From Denitratisoma sp. (GTDB taxonomy: Bacteria > Pseudomonadota > Gammaproteobacteria > Burkholderiales > Rhodocyclaceae), in contig JAVSMO010000001.1 of NCBI GenBank assembly GCA_032027165.1, forward strand, positions 2,295,919-2,359,918: a DNA stretch of 64,000 nt, written 5' to 3'. How positions within the stretch are numbered: position 1 is the stretch's first letter; each line of letters starts with the position of its first letter. The translations under genes were made by a program, and so were the position numbers. Below the pieces are notes generated by a model. It was not told the DNA's origin, did not search any database, and worked only from the letters and a program-made list of their open reading frames with translations. Below are positions 15,969-23,900 of the stretch, in pieces.

Positions 15969-18320
15969 TCAGATAGCCGCCCGCCGCAGCCGCAGCGCAT
16001 TGGTGACGACCGACGCGGAGCTGAAGCTCATCGCCAGCGCCGCGATAAGCGGCGACAGCAGCAGGCCGAAGAAGGGGTAGAGCACACCGGCCGCGATCGG
16101 CACGCCGAGCGCGTTGTAGAGGAAGGCGAAGGCCAGGTTCTGGCGCATGTTGCGCACCGAGGCCTCGGACAGGCGGCGGGCGACGGCGATGCCGCGCAGG
16201 TCACCCTTAACCAGCGTGAGCTGGGCGCTGTTCATCGCCACGTCGGTGCCGGTGCCCATGGCGATGCCGACGTCGGCGCGCGCCAGCGCCGGCGCATCGT
16301 TGATGCCGTCGCCGGCCATGGCGACGATGCGGCCCTGCGCCTGCAGCCGGGCCACCAGATCGTTCTTGTCCTGCGGTTTGACCTCGCCATGAACTTCCTC
16401 GATGCCGAGCCGGCGGCCGACGGCGCGGGCCGTGGTGAGGCCGTCGCCGGTGGCCATGACGATGGTCAGGCCGCCGGCGCGCAGCGCCTCCAGCGCCTCC
16501 GGCGTGGAGCGCTTGACCGGATCGGAGACCGCGACGAGGCCGGCCGCGCGACCGGCCACGGCGAGATACATCACGCTGGCGCCTTCCTCGCGCAGGGCCT
16601 CGGCCTGCTGCGCCAGCGGATGCCAGTCGACGCCGTCTTCCTCCATCAGCGCGGTGTTGCCGAGCGCGACAGTCAGTCCCTGGAGGACGCCGCGCACGCC
16701 GATGCCCGAGGCGGATTCGAATTTCTCCGGCGCGTCGAGCTTGAGTTTCTGTCTGCGCGCCTCGGCGACGATGGTCTGCGCCAGGGGATGCTCGGCCCCC
16801 TGGTCGAGGCTGGCGGCAAGGCGCAGCACTTCGGCTTCGCTGTTGCCGGCCGCCGCGACGACGCCATGGAAAGCCGGCCTGCCCTCGGTCAGCGTGCCGG
16901 TCTTGTCGACGATCAGGGTGTCGACCTTGCGCAGGTTCTCGATCGCCGCCGCGTCGCGGAACAGCACGCCGTGGGTGGCCGCCTTGCCGGTGGCGACCAT
17001 CACCGACATCGGCGTCGCCAGGCCGAGCGCGCAGGGGCAGGCGATGATCAGCACGGCCACCGCGTTGATGAGGCCGTAGGCCCAGGAGGGCTGCGGGCCG
17101 AAGAAGCCCCAGCCGAAGAACGTGATGAGCGCGATCGCCACGACGCCGACGACGAAATACCCGGCGACGACGTCGGCCATGCGCTGCATCGGTGCGCGCG
17201 AGCGCTGCGCCAGCGCCACCATCTGCACGATCTGCGCCAGCACCGTCTGCGCGCCGATTTTCTCGGCGCGCATGATCAACGCGCCGCTGGTGTTGAGCGT
17301 GGCGCCGATCAGCTTGTCGCCGGCGGACTTGGCGACCGGCATCGGCTCTCCGGTGAGCATGGATTCGTCCACCGCGCTGTCGCCGTCGAGGACCACGCCG
17401 TCGACCGGCACCTTCTCGCCCGGCCGCACGCGCAGGCGGTCGCCGGGATGCACATGGGTGAGCGGAATGTCCTCCTCACTGTCGTCCTCACGAATGCGCC
17501 GCGCCGTCTTCGGCGCGAGTCCCAGGAGGGCGCGGATGGCGGCGCCGGTTTCCGAGCGCGCCTTGAGTTCCAGCACCTGGCCCAGCAGGGTGAGCGAAAT
17601 GATGACGGCGGCGGCCTCGAAATACACGGCGACATGACCATTCATGCGGAACGAGGGCGGAAAGAGGTCCGGCAGAACGGTGGCTGTTACGCTATAAACC
17701 CAGGCCGCACCGGTGCCCAGGCCGATCAGGGTCCACATGTTCGGGCTGCGGTTCTTCACCGACTGTGCGCCGCGCACGAAGAACGGCCAGCCCGCCCACA
17801 GCACGACGGGCGTGCCCAGGGCGAGTTCCACCCAGGGCCGCGCAGTGCCCAACAACGCGTCGAAGGCGCCACCCGACATGGCAATCAAGGTGACCAGAAC
17901 CGTCAGCGGCAGCGTCCACCGGAAACGGCGGCGGAAATCGGCAAGTTCCGGGTTTTCTCCTTCTTCGAGTTCGGGCAGCACCGGCTCCAGCGTCATGCCG
18001 CACTTCGGGCAGGTGCCGGGACCGATCTGCCGCACTTCCGGATGCATCGGACAGGTGTACTCCGCGCCCGGCGCTGCGGCTTGCGCCGGCGCCGGCGCGG
18101 GCGCCAGATAACGCTGCGGCTCGGCCTCGAATTTGGCCAGACACTTGGCGCTGCAAAAGCGGATCGTATGGCCGGCGTGCACCGTCGCATGCGGAGAATC
18201 CGGCTTCACCGTCATGCCGCAGACCGGGTCTTTGTCGGCGGCCGGCTCCGGCGGCGTTCGCTGCGCACCCGCGACGTGGAGACCGCCGTGATCCGCGTGG
18301 TGATGATGAGGGTCGACCAT
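15969..18320 (-). CDS. copF: Copper-translocating P1B-type ATPase, CopF-like
   Basis: A 783-residue Cu(I)-exporting ATPase. The N-terminus is His-rich ([11 protein letters not shown]), followed by a YHS domain ([27 protein letters not shown]) and a heavy-metal-binding domain ([21 protein letters not shown]) instead of a classical HMA domain. The catalytic core has TGEPMPV, the membrane site [22 protein letters not shown] and [16 protein letters not shown]. Helix motifs FLYNALGVP and [15 protein letters not shown] are those of copper transporters. It lies downstream of a cytochrome c gene and upstream of the HD-GYP gene on the same strand. Confidence 0.93.
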   Translation of the reverse strand: MVDPHHHHADHGGLHVAGAQRTPPEPAADKDPVCGMTVKPDSPHATVHAGHTIRFCSAKCLAKFEAEPQRYLAPAPAPAQAAAPGAEYTCPMHPEVRQIGPGTCPKCGMTLEPVLPELEEGENPELADFRRRFRWTLPLTVLVTLIAMSGGAFDALLGTARPWVELALGTPVVLWAGWPFFVRGAQSVKNRSPNMWTLIGLGTGAAWVYSVTATVLPDLFPPSFRMNGHVAVYFEAAAVIISLTLLGQVLELKARSETGAAIRALLGLAPKTARRIREDDSEEDIPLTHVHPGDRLRVRPGEKVPVDGVVLDGDSAVDESMLTGEPMPVAKSAGDKLIGATLNTSGALIMRAEKIGAQTVLAQIVQMVALAQRSRAPMQRMADVVAGYFVVGVVAIALITFFGWGFFGPQPSWAYGLINAVAVLIIACPCALGLATPMSVMVATGKAATHGVLFRDAAAIENLRKVDTLIVDKTGTLTEGRPAFHGVVAAAGNSEAEVLRLAASLDQGAEHPLAQTIVAEARRQKLKLDAPEKFESASGIGVRGVLQGLTVALGNTALMEEDGVDWHPLAQQAEALREEGASVMYLAVAGRAAGLVAVSDPVKRSTPEALEALRAGGLTIVMATGDGLTTARAVGRRLGIEEVHGEVKPQDKNDLVARLQAQGRIVAMAGDGINDAPALARADVGIAMGTGTDVAMNSAQLTLVKGDLRGIAVARRLSEASVRNMRQNLAFAFLYNALGVPIAAGVLYPFFGLLLSPLIAALAMSFSSASVVTNALRLRRAAI

Positions 18321-18341
18321 GGCGAACGGACCTCTGTCGTG

Positions 18342-18725
18342 TTATCGAATGCCCACCTGCCGCTGCCGGGCACGGATAAAGGCCGTTATGTGGGCCACAT
18401 CGTCCGGTGTCAGGCCCGGCACCGGCTGCATGTCGCCGAACTTCCAGTGATGCGCCCGCACACCGTTTCTGGCAGCCAGCTGGAAAGCGGCATCGCCATG
18501 ATGCGAAGGCTCGTAAACCCGGTGCAGGAACGGTGGACCTTTGTCCGTACCTTTGAGATCCGGGCCATGGCAACTCGCGCAGTTCTTCTCGTACAGGGGC
18601 TTGCCCACCGAAGGGTTGGGCATCAGGCCCGGGCTGGGCTTCGGTATCTGCACGGTTTGAGCTGCTGCCGGCAGGCCGATGAAGGCGACAGCGAACAGCA
18701 TTGACGAGTGCTTCAAGTATGTCAT
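18342..18725 (-). CDS. Periplasmic c-type cytochrome
   Basis: A 127-residue exported monoheme cytochrome c: signal peptide ending GLPAAA, heme motif CASCH in YEKNCASCHGPDLKGTDKGP, and C-terminal methionine (FGDMQPVPGL) as a likely distal ligand. A strong ribosome site (AAGGGAGG) lies seven bases before the ATG. It is immediately downstream of a 47-codon small frame and upstream of the Cu-ATPase gene. Probably an electron carrier for periplasmic copper handling (inference). Confidence 0.85.
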   Translation of the reverse strand: MTYLKHSSMLFAVAFIGLPAAAQTVQIPKPSPGLMPNPSVGKPLYEKNCASCHGPDLKGTDKGPPFLHRVYEPSHHGDAAFQLAARNGVRAHHWKFGDMQPVPGLTPDDVAHITAFIRARQRQVGIR

Positions 18726-18869
18726 TCAGCCTCCCTTGCCATCGTGGCGGCCTGCGCCGGGCGGTGTCGACGCGCAGCACGCACGATTGGGCGCTTTCTC
18801 ATGCGCTTCCTCGTTGGCGCGCCGCCAGGCTCTGAATGCCGCCCACTGCTTTTTCAGCCAGGCCAGCAT
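18726..18869 (-). CDS. Small ORF, 47 residues, upstream of cytochrome c
   Basis: An ATG at 18869 opens a 47-codon frame beginning MLAWLKKQWAAFRAWRRANE, with a Cys-Cys pair in APNRACCAST. Its TGA is directly followed by the cytochrome c ATG, so the two would be coupled. The N-terminal half is a basic amphipathic helix with Trp residues. The ribosome site upstream is weak. It fills an otherwise empty gap in a tight operon, which favours a real gene, but no family is recognised. Confidence 0.45.
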   Translation of the reverse strand: MLAWLKKQWAAFRAWRRANEEAHEKAPNRACCASTPPGAGRHDGKGG

Positions 18870-18929
18870 GTTGTTTCAGGGCGAATCGGAGCAAACGGCC
18901 GGCAGCATGAACTGTCTTTCGTGCCGGAA

Positions 18930-19142
18930 TCAGCAAGGCGGCTGCCTGGGCAGCACGCCATGCTGACGGTGCACACGAAGATAGCGCTGCGGGTCTGCAA
19001 GGAATGCATCCCTGCATGCCTGGGCGCAAAAATAGTACGTCTTGCGCTGATGCTCGGCTTCCGCAACCGCGGTGAGACGGCTGACGACCATGCCGCAAAC
19101 CGGGTCCTTGTAACTTCTGTCATCCGGACGGTGCTTCATCAT
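18930..19142 (-). CDS. YHS-domain small metal-binding protein
   Basis: A 70-residue cytosolic protein that is essentially one YHS domain: YKDPVCGMVVS, then KTYYFCAQACRDAFLADPQR. The YHS fold binds copper through its Cys and His residues and also appears at the N-terminus of the Cu-ATPase downstream. Two ATGs overlap at the start; the first at 19142 is used. A stand-alone metallochaperone-like role is inferred from context. Confidence 0.8.
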   Translation of the reverse strand: MMKHRPDDRSYKDPVCGMVVSRLTAVAEAEHQRKTYYFCAQACRDAFLADPQRYLRVHRQHGVLPRQPPC

Positions 19143-19160
19143 TGCTCCTTTGGATCGGCC

Positions 19161-19724
19161 TCAATTCCCCGGCTTGGCCGGCTCGCCCGGCTGCATGCCC
19201 ATGCGGCCCTGCATCATCATTTGCATCATGTCCATGCGTTTTTCCATCATGTCCATGCGCTTGGTCATCATGCCGCCGTCTCCCATCATGCCCTGGCCGC
19301 CCATCATGCCCTGGCCGCCCATCATGCCCATGTGTTCCCCCATCATGCCGCCGCCCATCATGCCCATGCCGCCCTTGCCCATCATGCCGCCTTCCATCAT
19401 CGGGCAGCCCATCATGCCGGCCTGCATGCCGCGCGCCATCTGCATGTTCTCCTGCATGGTCCGCATGTGCTCGGCCATCGCCTTCTGGCGCTCCTCGTCG
19501 GTCTTCGCCTTGGAAACGCGGTCGAGCTGGTTCTGCATCTTCTTGACGTTGTCCTGCATCTTCCTGACCGTCTGCTCGGGTTTGGCGGGCGCGGCCTTCG
19601 CCTCTTGCGCTTTCTCTGGATGGTGTGCGTCGTCGGCAAACACCGGGGCCGCAAACGCAAGCGAAGCGGCGATCGCTGTCATGGTCAATGCCAGCCTTTG
19701 TTTCTGTGGTACGAATTTGTTCAT
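19161..19724 (-). CDS. Met/Gly-rich periplasmic protein with coiled coil
   Basis: A 187-residue exported protein. After a signal peptide (LTMTAIAASLAFAAPVFA) comes a Lys/Gln/Met coiled coil (KMQDNVKKMQNQLDRVSKAK), then about 90 residues dominated by Met and Gly with repeats such as GMMGGQGMMG, then RMDMMEKRMDMMQMMMQ. Methionine clusters of this kind bind Cu(I)/Ag(I). The start at 19724 has a good AGGAGA site; the frame runs to 19778 upstream. It sits in the copper operon, so a periplasmic Cu(I) sponge is the likely role. Confidence 0.75.
   Translation of the reverse strand: MNKFVPQKQRLALTMTAIAASLAFAAPVFADDAHHPEKAQEAKAAPAKPEQTVRKMQDNVKKMQNQLDRVSKAKTDEERQKAMAEHMRTMQENMQMARGMQAGMMGCPMMEGGMMGKGGMGMMGGGMMGEHMGMMGGQGMMGGQGMMGDGGMMTKRMDMMEKRMDMMQMMMQGRMGMQPGEPAKPGN
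19282..19329. repeat. Tandem 18-bp repeats encoding the MMGGQG units
   Basis: Two perfect copies of an 18-base unit (CCCATCATGCCCTGGCCG, 19282-19299 and 19300-19317) are followed by a partial third. They encode the Met-Met-Gly-Gly-Gln-Gly repeats of the Met-rich protein, so length variation by recombination is likely. Confidence 0.85.
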
Positions 19725-19743
19725 GGTCGTTCTCCTAAAAAGT

Positions 19744-19927
19744 TCAGTGCTTGTGGTCGGTATGCGTATCTTTTGCAACGGCCAGCGGCGTGAAGCGCGC
19801 CTGTTCGGGCTGCTTGCCGGCCAGGGTGAAGGACACCACTGCTTTCATGTCCGGCGTCGACGCGTACTGACACCCTTCATGCGGTTGTCCCCGTCCGGTT
19901 TGAGCGCCGCGGCGGCCTTTAGTTTCC
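19744..19927 (-). pseudogene. Frameshifted 3' fragment duplicating the gene at 23399-23878
   Basis: On the minus strand the fragment encodes LKAAAALKPDGDNRMKGVS in one frame, then MKAVVSFTLAGKQPEQARFT and the tail AKDTHTDHKH in another. These match LKATATLKPEGENMLKG, VVVSVTLAGKQAEQARFT and AKDGHTDHKH of the intact protein at 23399-23878. The 5' two-thirds, including the signal peptide, is missing and one frameshift is present. The fragment begins at a 14-base sequence shared with the intact gene, which also contains the stop codon of the cupredoxin gene upstream. Confidence 0.75.
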
Positions 19928-20461
19928 GTTTTTTGCAAGAGGCTCAATGAAGAAGCGTCCAGTCATGCCGGCCTCCATATGGCCGGGCACCAGGCAGGCA
20001 AAATCCACTGTTCCCGGCTTGTCGAACTGCCAGACGATACCGCCGCGCTGGCCGGCCTTCAGCGTGACCATGTTCGGCTCGTCATGCTGCATGCCGGGTA
20101 TCTTGCGCATCATTTCGGCGTGCTCCTTGAGCTCACCCAGCGTGCCGATCACCATTTCATGCGGAGTCTTGCCGGCGTTCTTGACGAACAGCCGGACTGT
20201 CTCGCCGGCCTTGACGCTGATTTTGTCCGGCGTGTATTGCATGGCGTCATCCATGGTGACTTCGATGGTGCGGCTCACCTTGGCCGGGTCGCCAGGCTTT
20301 CCTGCCATTGACGCGGGCGCTGCCTTCTGCATAGCGGACATGTCATGGCCTTGCATCATCTGGTGGCCCTCCATGCCATGGCCACCGGCGGGGTCCCCTG
20401 CCGCCAGGGCAATAGCCGGCAGTGCGCCAAGAATCAGAATCGAAAGTGTCATCAATTTCAT
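19919..20461 (-). CDS. Periplasmic cupredoxin-domain copper protein
   Basis: A 180-residue exported protein: signal peptide (MKLMTLSILILGALPAIALA), a Met/His-rich segment (GHGMEGHQMMQGHDMSAMQK), then a plastocyanin-like cupredoxin domain. The type-1 copper ligands are visible: His in GKTPHEMVIG and Cys, His and Met in FACLVPGHMEAGM. It sits between copB and the Met-rich protein gene. Probably periplasmic copper binding or electron transfer in resistance. Its last codons (NGN, stop) lie in a sequence shared with the adjacent duplicated fragment, so the natural C-terminus may have been altered. Confidence 0.85.
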   Translation of the reverse strand: MKLMTLSILILGALPAIALAAGDPAGGHGMEGHQMMQGHDMSAMQKAAPASMAGKPGDPAKVSRTIEVTMDDAMQYTPDKISVKAGETVRLFVKNAGKTPHEMVIGTLGELKEHAEMMRKIPGMQHDEPNMVTLKAGQRGGIVWQFDKPGTVDFACLVPGHMEAGMTGRFFIEPLAKNGN

Positions 20462-20510
20462 ATTTTATGTCTCCTGTTGGGTTGAGTGATTCGAGAACCG
20501 TTGCAATACA

Positions 20511-21530
20511 TCAGAACCAGAAGCGCACGCCGGCAACCCAGCGTGTTTCATCTGTCCTTTCGCCCGCAGCGCGGGCCAGGTCGGCCGTCCCTCCAAATTT
20601 TGCGACCCTTTCGACGCCGACATAAGGGGCGAACTCCCGCGTGAATTCGTATCTCAGGCGCAAGCCCGCCACACCTTCCGACAGCCCGGCGCCGGTATCG
20701 CGCGCTTTGTCTCGCCTGCCGTACCAGTTGACCTCGACGCGCGGCTGCAAAACGAGCTTTTGCGTGAGCAGCAACTCGTACTCCGCACCCAGGCGTAACG
20801 CAGTTCTGCCCTGATTGCCCACGTAGGCGGCCGCATCGACTTCGAACCAGTAAGGGGCGATGCCCTGCACGCCGAAGGCCAGCCAGCCGCGATCGGGGCC
20901 CACGCCGCTGTCGTATCGCACACCCAGCTGCGTATCCCAGAAAGTGGCGATGGCATGGCCCCATAGCAACTCGGTCCGGGCCTCTTGCAATTTGCCTTTG
21001 GAGACGTCGCCCTCGGCCTTGACGACCAGGCGGTCATAATCACGGCCGAACCAAGCTTGGGCATCATAGGACGTGCCATTGCCATCATGGGTGTGGCTTC
21101 GTTCCAACCGATCGATTAGGAGCGCGCCGAAGTTGTGCTCGTCGGACAGGCGCAGGGCGCGTGGCCCGGGGAGCGCATACGGCCCCGATTCAAGCGTGTA
21201 ACCGCCCGCATAGGCATGCGGGTCACGCGCATCGGGCGGAGCCGATCCACCCTGCATGTTCATTTCACCGTGATCCATGCCCGGCATTTCACCGACGGTT
21301 TCCATCTTTCCCGGCTTCATACCGGGCATCGCACTGGGATCCATCCCGCTGTGGTCCATTGCTGGCATCGCATCCTGGGCCGCCTTGAGCTTGACCGCGT
21401 CAGACGTAGCACCCTGATGCCGAGGGTTCATCGTCTCGGCGGCGGGACCGGTTTGCGCCCAGACGGGCGTCACGCCAAGGCCGATGATTGCCAAAGCCAG
21501 GACTTTCATTCGCTTGTTTGTCATTTTCAT
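20511..21530 (-). CDS. copB: Copper resistance outer-membrane protein CopB
   Basis: A 339-residue outer-membrane beta-barrel protein of the cop system. After the signal peptide (ALAIIGLGVTPVWA) there is a Met/Asp/His-rich copper-binding region (MPAMDHSGMDPSAMPGMKPG, EMPGMDHGEMNM). The CopB barrel domain follows (DEHNFGALLIDRLE, TELLWGHAIATFWDTQLGVR), ending in the outer-membrane signature VAGVRFWF. The start is placed at the ATG at 21530; the frame continues into copA and is not used. It is 23 bases downstream of copA. Confidence 0.9.
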   Translation of the reverse strand: MKMTNKRMKVLALAIIGLGVTPVWAQTGPAAETMNPRHQGATSDAVKLKAAQDAMPAMDHSGMDPSAMPGMKPGKMETVGEMPGMDHGEMNMQGGSAPPDARDPHAYAGGYTLESGPYALPGPRALRLSDEHNFGALLIDRLERSHTHDGNGTSYDAQAWFGRDYDRLVVKAEGDVSKGKLQEARTELLWGHAIATFWDTQLGVRYDSGVGPDRGWLAFGVQGIAPYWFEVDAAAYVGNQGRTALRLGAEYELLLTQKLVLQPRVEVNWYGRRDKARDTGAGLSEGVAGLRLRYEFTREFAPYVGVERVAKFGGTADLARAAGERTDETRWVAGVRFWF

Positions 21531-21553
21531 ATTCCTATCGTTTCCGCCAGCGC

Positions 21554-23359
21554 TTATGCCACCACCACTTCGCGGAACATGCCCGCATCCATGTGGAACA
21601 TCAGATGGCAATGCCAGGCCCAGCGGCCCAGCGCGTCGGCGGTGACGAGGAAGCTGATACGTTGCGCCGGCTGCACGGGAATGGTGTGGCGGCGTGCCTG
21701 GAAGCCCCCACCGTCTTGCTCCAGTTCGCTCCACATGCCGTGCAGGTGCATGGGATGGGTCATCATGGTGTCGTTGTGGAGAATGACCCGCAGCCGCTCG
21801 CCATAGCGGAAATGCAGAGGCGTGGACCGGCCGAACTCAAGGCCGTCGAGCGACCATGTGTAACGTTCCATGTTGCCGGTCAGGTGCAGTTCGACCTCGC
21901 GCTCGGGGCCACGCGAGTCTAACGAACCGTCGACGGTGTGAAGATCGGCTAGCGTCAGCACGCGGCGCCCATTGTTGCGCAGGCCAACCCCGGGGTCATC
22001 CAGATTGGTGCGCGCCATGTCCACCCGCATGTCGGTGCTGGGGCCATATTCGGTTTTCGCGTGGCGCGCCTGCGTACTCGGCTTGGCCAGTTTACCGCCC
22101 ATGGCCATCCCGGCTTGCATGGCGTGCTTGCTGTGGTCCATGGCCATTCCGCCGTGGTTCATGCCACCCATTCCATCTGACCCGCCATGGCTCATGCTGG
22201 CCATGCCTCCACCCATCGCGCCCATCATGTCGGTCATGGTCAACCATTCAGCAGGGTCGACTTTGGGCACGGGCGCCTCAAGCCCCTCGCGGACGGCCAG
22301 GGTGCCGCGCGCGAAACCCGTGCGATCCATCGTCTGGGCAAACACCGTGTAGGCATCGTCCTTCGGCGCCACCATCACATCGTAGGTTTCACCCGGCCCA
22401 AATCTGAATTCGTCGACCGTCACCGGCTCGACGTACTGGCCATCCGCCTGCACCACGGTGAGCTTGAGCCCGGGGATCCGTACGTCATAGAATGTATTGG
22501 CCGCGCCGTTGATAAAGCGCAGCCGAACCCGCTCGCCCGGACGGAACACCCCGATCCAGTTGCCGGCGGGTGTCGTGCCATTCATCAGATAAGTGAGCGT
22601 CACGGCCGAGAGATCGGCCAGGTCGGTCGGACTCATGCGCATTTCGTTCCACATCTTGCGCTTGTCGATCGCAGCCTTGAGGCCATTGCGTGACACGTCC
22701 CCGAAGAAGTCCGCCGCTGTTGGCCGGTTATAGTTGTAGTAATCGCTCTGCATCTTCAGCTTGGCGAAGACACGCATCGGATCTTCGTCAGTCCAGTCCG
22801 ACAGATGGATCACGTGGTCGCGATCGGCCTTAATCGTCTCGCCACCGGACGGCTCGATGACGATGGCGCCGTACATTCCGGTCTGTTCCTGCGTGCCGGA
22901 GTGCGAGTGATACCAGTAGGTGCCACTCTGCTCGACCCTGAACCGATAGGTGAAGGTTTCTCCCGGTGCGATGCCCTTGTAGCTGATACCTGGCACGCCG
23001 TCCATCTGGAACGGCAGGATGATTCCGTGCCAGTGAATGGAAGTATCTTCGCGCAGATTGTTGGTCACGCGTATCGTGACCGTATCGCCTTCTCGCCAGC
23101 GTAGCGTGGGCGCCGGGATCGATCCGTTGATGGTGGTGGCCATGCGCAGATTGCCGGTGAAATTAACCGTTGATTCTGCGATAACAAGATTGAATTCGGT
23201 GCCGCTGAGCACCGGTGCGCCGCGGCTGGTCGCTTTGGTGCTGGTTGCCCAGCCCGGCTTGACGACAGACGACAAGCCGAGCAGAACGCCGCCCGCCGCC
23301 AAGCCTTGCACGAATCGGCGGCGCGGCAAATGGGTAACCGGCAAATAATCAGGTTTCAT
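21554..23359 (-). CDS. copA: Copper resistance multicopper oxidase CopA
   Basis: Periplasmic multicopper oxidase, thought to oxidise Cu(I) to the less toxic Cu(II). The 601-residue protein has a twin-arginine signal (LPRRRFVQGLAAGGVLLGLS). The four copper-binding segments are present: SIHWHGIILPF, WYHSHSGTQ, THPMHLHGMWSE and AWHCHLMFHMDAGMF. A Met/His-rich insertion (MGGGMASMSHGGSDGMGGMN) lies between the second and third domains, as in CopA/PcoA. It is upstream of copB in the same operon. Confidence 0.94.
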   Translation of the reverse strand: MKPDYLPVTHLPRRRFVQGLAAGGVLLGLSSVVKPGWATSTKATSRGAPVLSGTEFNLVIAESTVNFTGNLRMATTINGSIPAPTLRWREGDTVTIRVTNNLREDTSIHWHGIILPFQMDGVPGISYKGIAPGETFTYRFRVEQSGTYWYHSHSGTQEQTGMYGAIVIEPSGGETIKADRDHVIHLSDWTDEDPMRVFAKLKMQSDYYNYNRPTAADFFGDVSRNGLKAAIDKRKMWNEMRMSPTDLADLSAVTLTYLMNGTTPAGNWIGVFRPGERVRLRFINGAANTFYDVRIPGLKLTVVQADGQYVEPVTVDEFRFGPGETYDVMVAPKDDAYTVFAQTMDRTGFARGTLAVREGLEAPVPKVDPAEWLTMTDMMGAMGGGMASMSHGGSDGMGGMNHGGMAMDHSKHAMQAGMAMGGKLAKPSTQARHAKTEYGPSTDMRVDMARTNLDDPGVGLRNNGRRVLTLADLHTVDGSLDSRGPEREVELHLTGNMERYTWSLDGLEFGRSTPLHFRYGERLRVILHNDTMMTHPMHLHGMWSELEQDGGGFQARRHTIPVQPAQRISFLVTADALGRWAWHCHLMFHMDAGMFREVVVA

Positions 23360-23398
23360 GCGGGTCTAATCTCAAATCGGTTCATCGTTGCCGGGGCA

Positions 23399-23878
23399 TC
23401 AATGCTTGTGGTCGGTATGCCCGTCCTTGGCGACGGCGAGCGGGGTGAAGCGCGCCTGTTCGGCTTGCTTGCCGGCCAGGGTGACGGACACCACCACCTT
23501 CGTGTCAGGCGACGACGCGTATTTGGCGAAGCCTTTCAGCATGTTCTCGCCTTCCGGTTTGAGCGTGGCCGTGGCCTTTAGTTTCCCGGCAAGGATCGTT
23601 GCGCTGCCGCTGGCGCCCGCGGTGGAGATCTTCGCGCCGGCATGGTCGGTGACGTAGACCACGACCGGATTTTCCTGCGCCGCCGTGGCGTTCTTCGCCA
23701 GCACCAGCTCGTAGTGGTAGGGCCCGGCCATGCGCAACTGGCCGCTGTTGGGGGCTTTCTGCGTATCCAGATAGGCGTCGTCGTGGGCCAGGGCGGCGCC
23801 TGCGGCAAAAGTCAGTACCATAGAAACAAGGACTGGCACTAGTCCCGTCAGGACGGCGAGGAATCCGATGCGTTTCAT
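23399..23878 (-). CDS. Small periplasmic protein of the copper/RND island, unknown function
   Basis: A 159-residue exported protein with a signal peptide (VLTGLVPVLVSMVLTFAAG) and a single beta-rich domain. The segment GPYHYELVLAKN and a conserved C-terminal half (VSVTLAGKQAEQARFTPLAV) end in a His-containing tail, DGHTDHKH. The ATG at 23878 has an AAGGAG ribosome site. It lies between the RND pump gene and copA. A truncated duplicate of its 3' end is found at 19744-19927. Not assignable to a named family; periplasmic metal binding is plausible. Confidence 0.75.
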   Translation of the reverse strand: MKRIGFLAVLTGLVPVLVSMVLTFAAGAALAHDDAYLDTQKAPNSGQLRMAGPYHYELVLAKNATAAQENPVVVYVTDHAGAKISTAGASGSATILAGKLKATATLKPEGENMLKGFAKYASSPDTKVVVSVTLAGKQAEQARFTPLAVAKDGHTDHKH

Positions 23879-23900
23879 GATGTCTCCTTTCATGTTGCGG

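Noticed and set aside
14970..18704. Plus-strand open frame of over 1200 codons opposite the Cu-ATPase and HD-GYP genes
   Set aside because: Antisense shadow of genes with clear families; the translation is Arg/Ala/His-rich and crosses several real gene boundaries.
19282..19329. Repeats in the Met-rich gene as a CRISPR-like array
   Set aside because: Units are 18 bases with no unique spacers and encode Met-Gly repeats in a coding frame.
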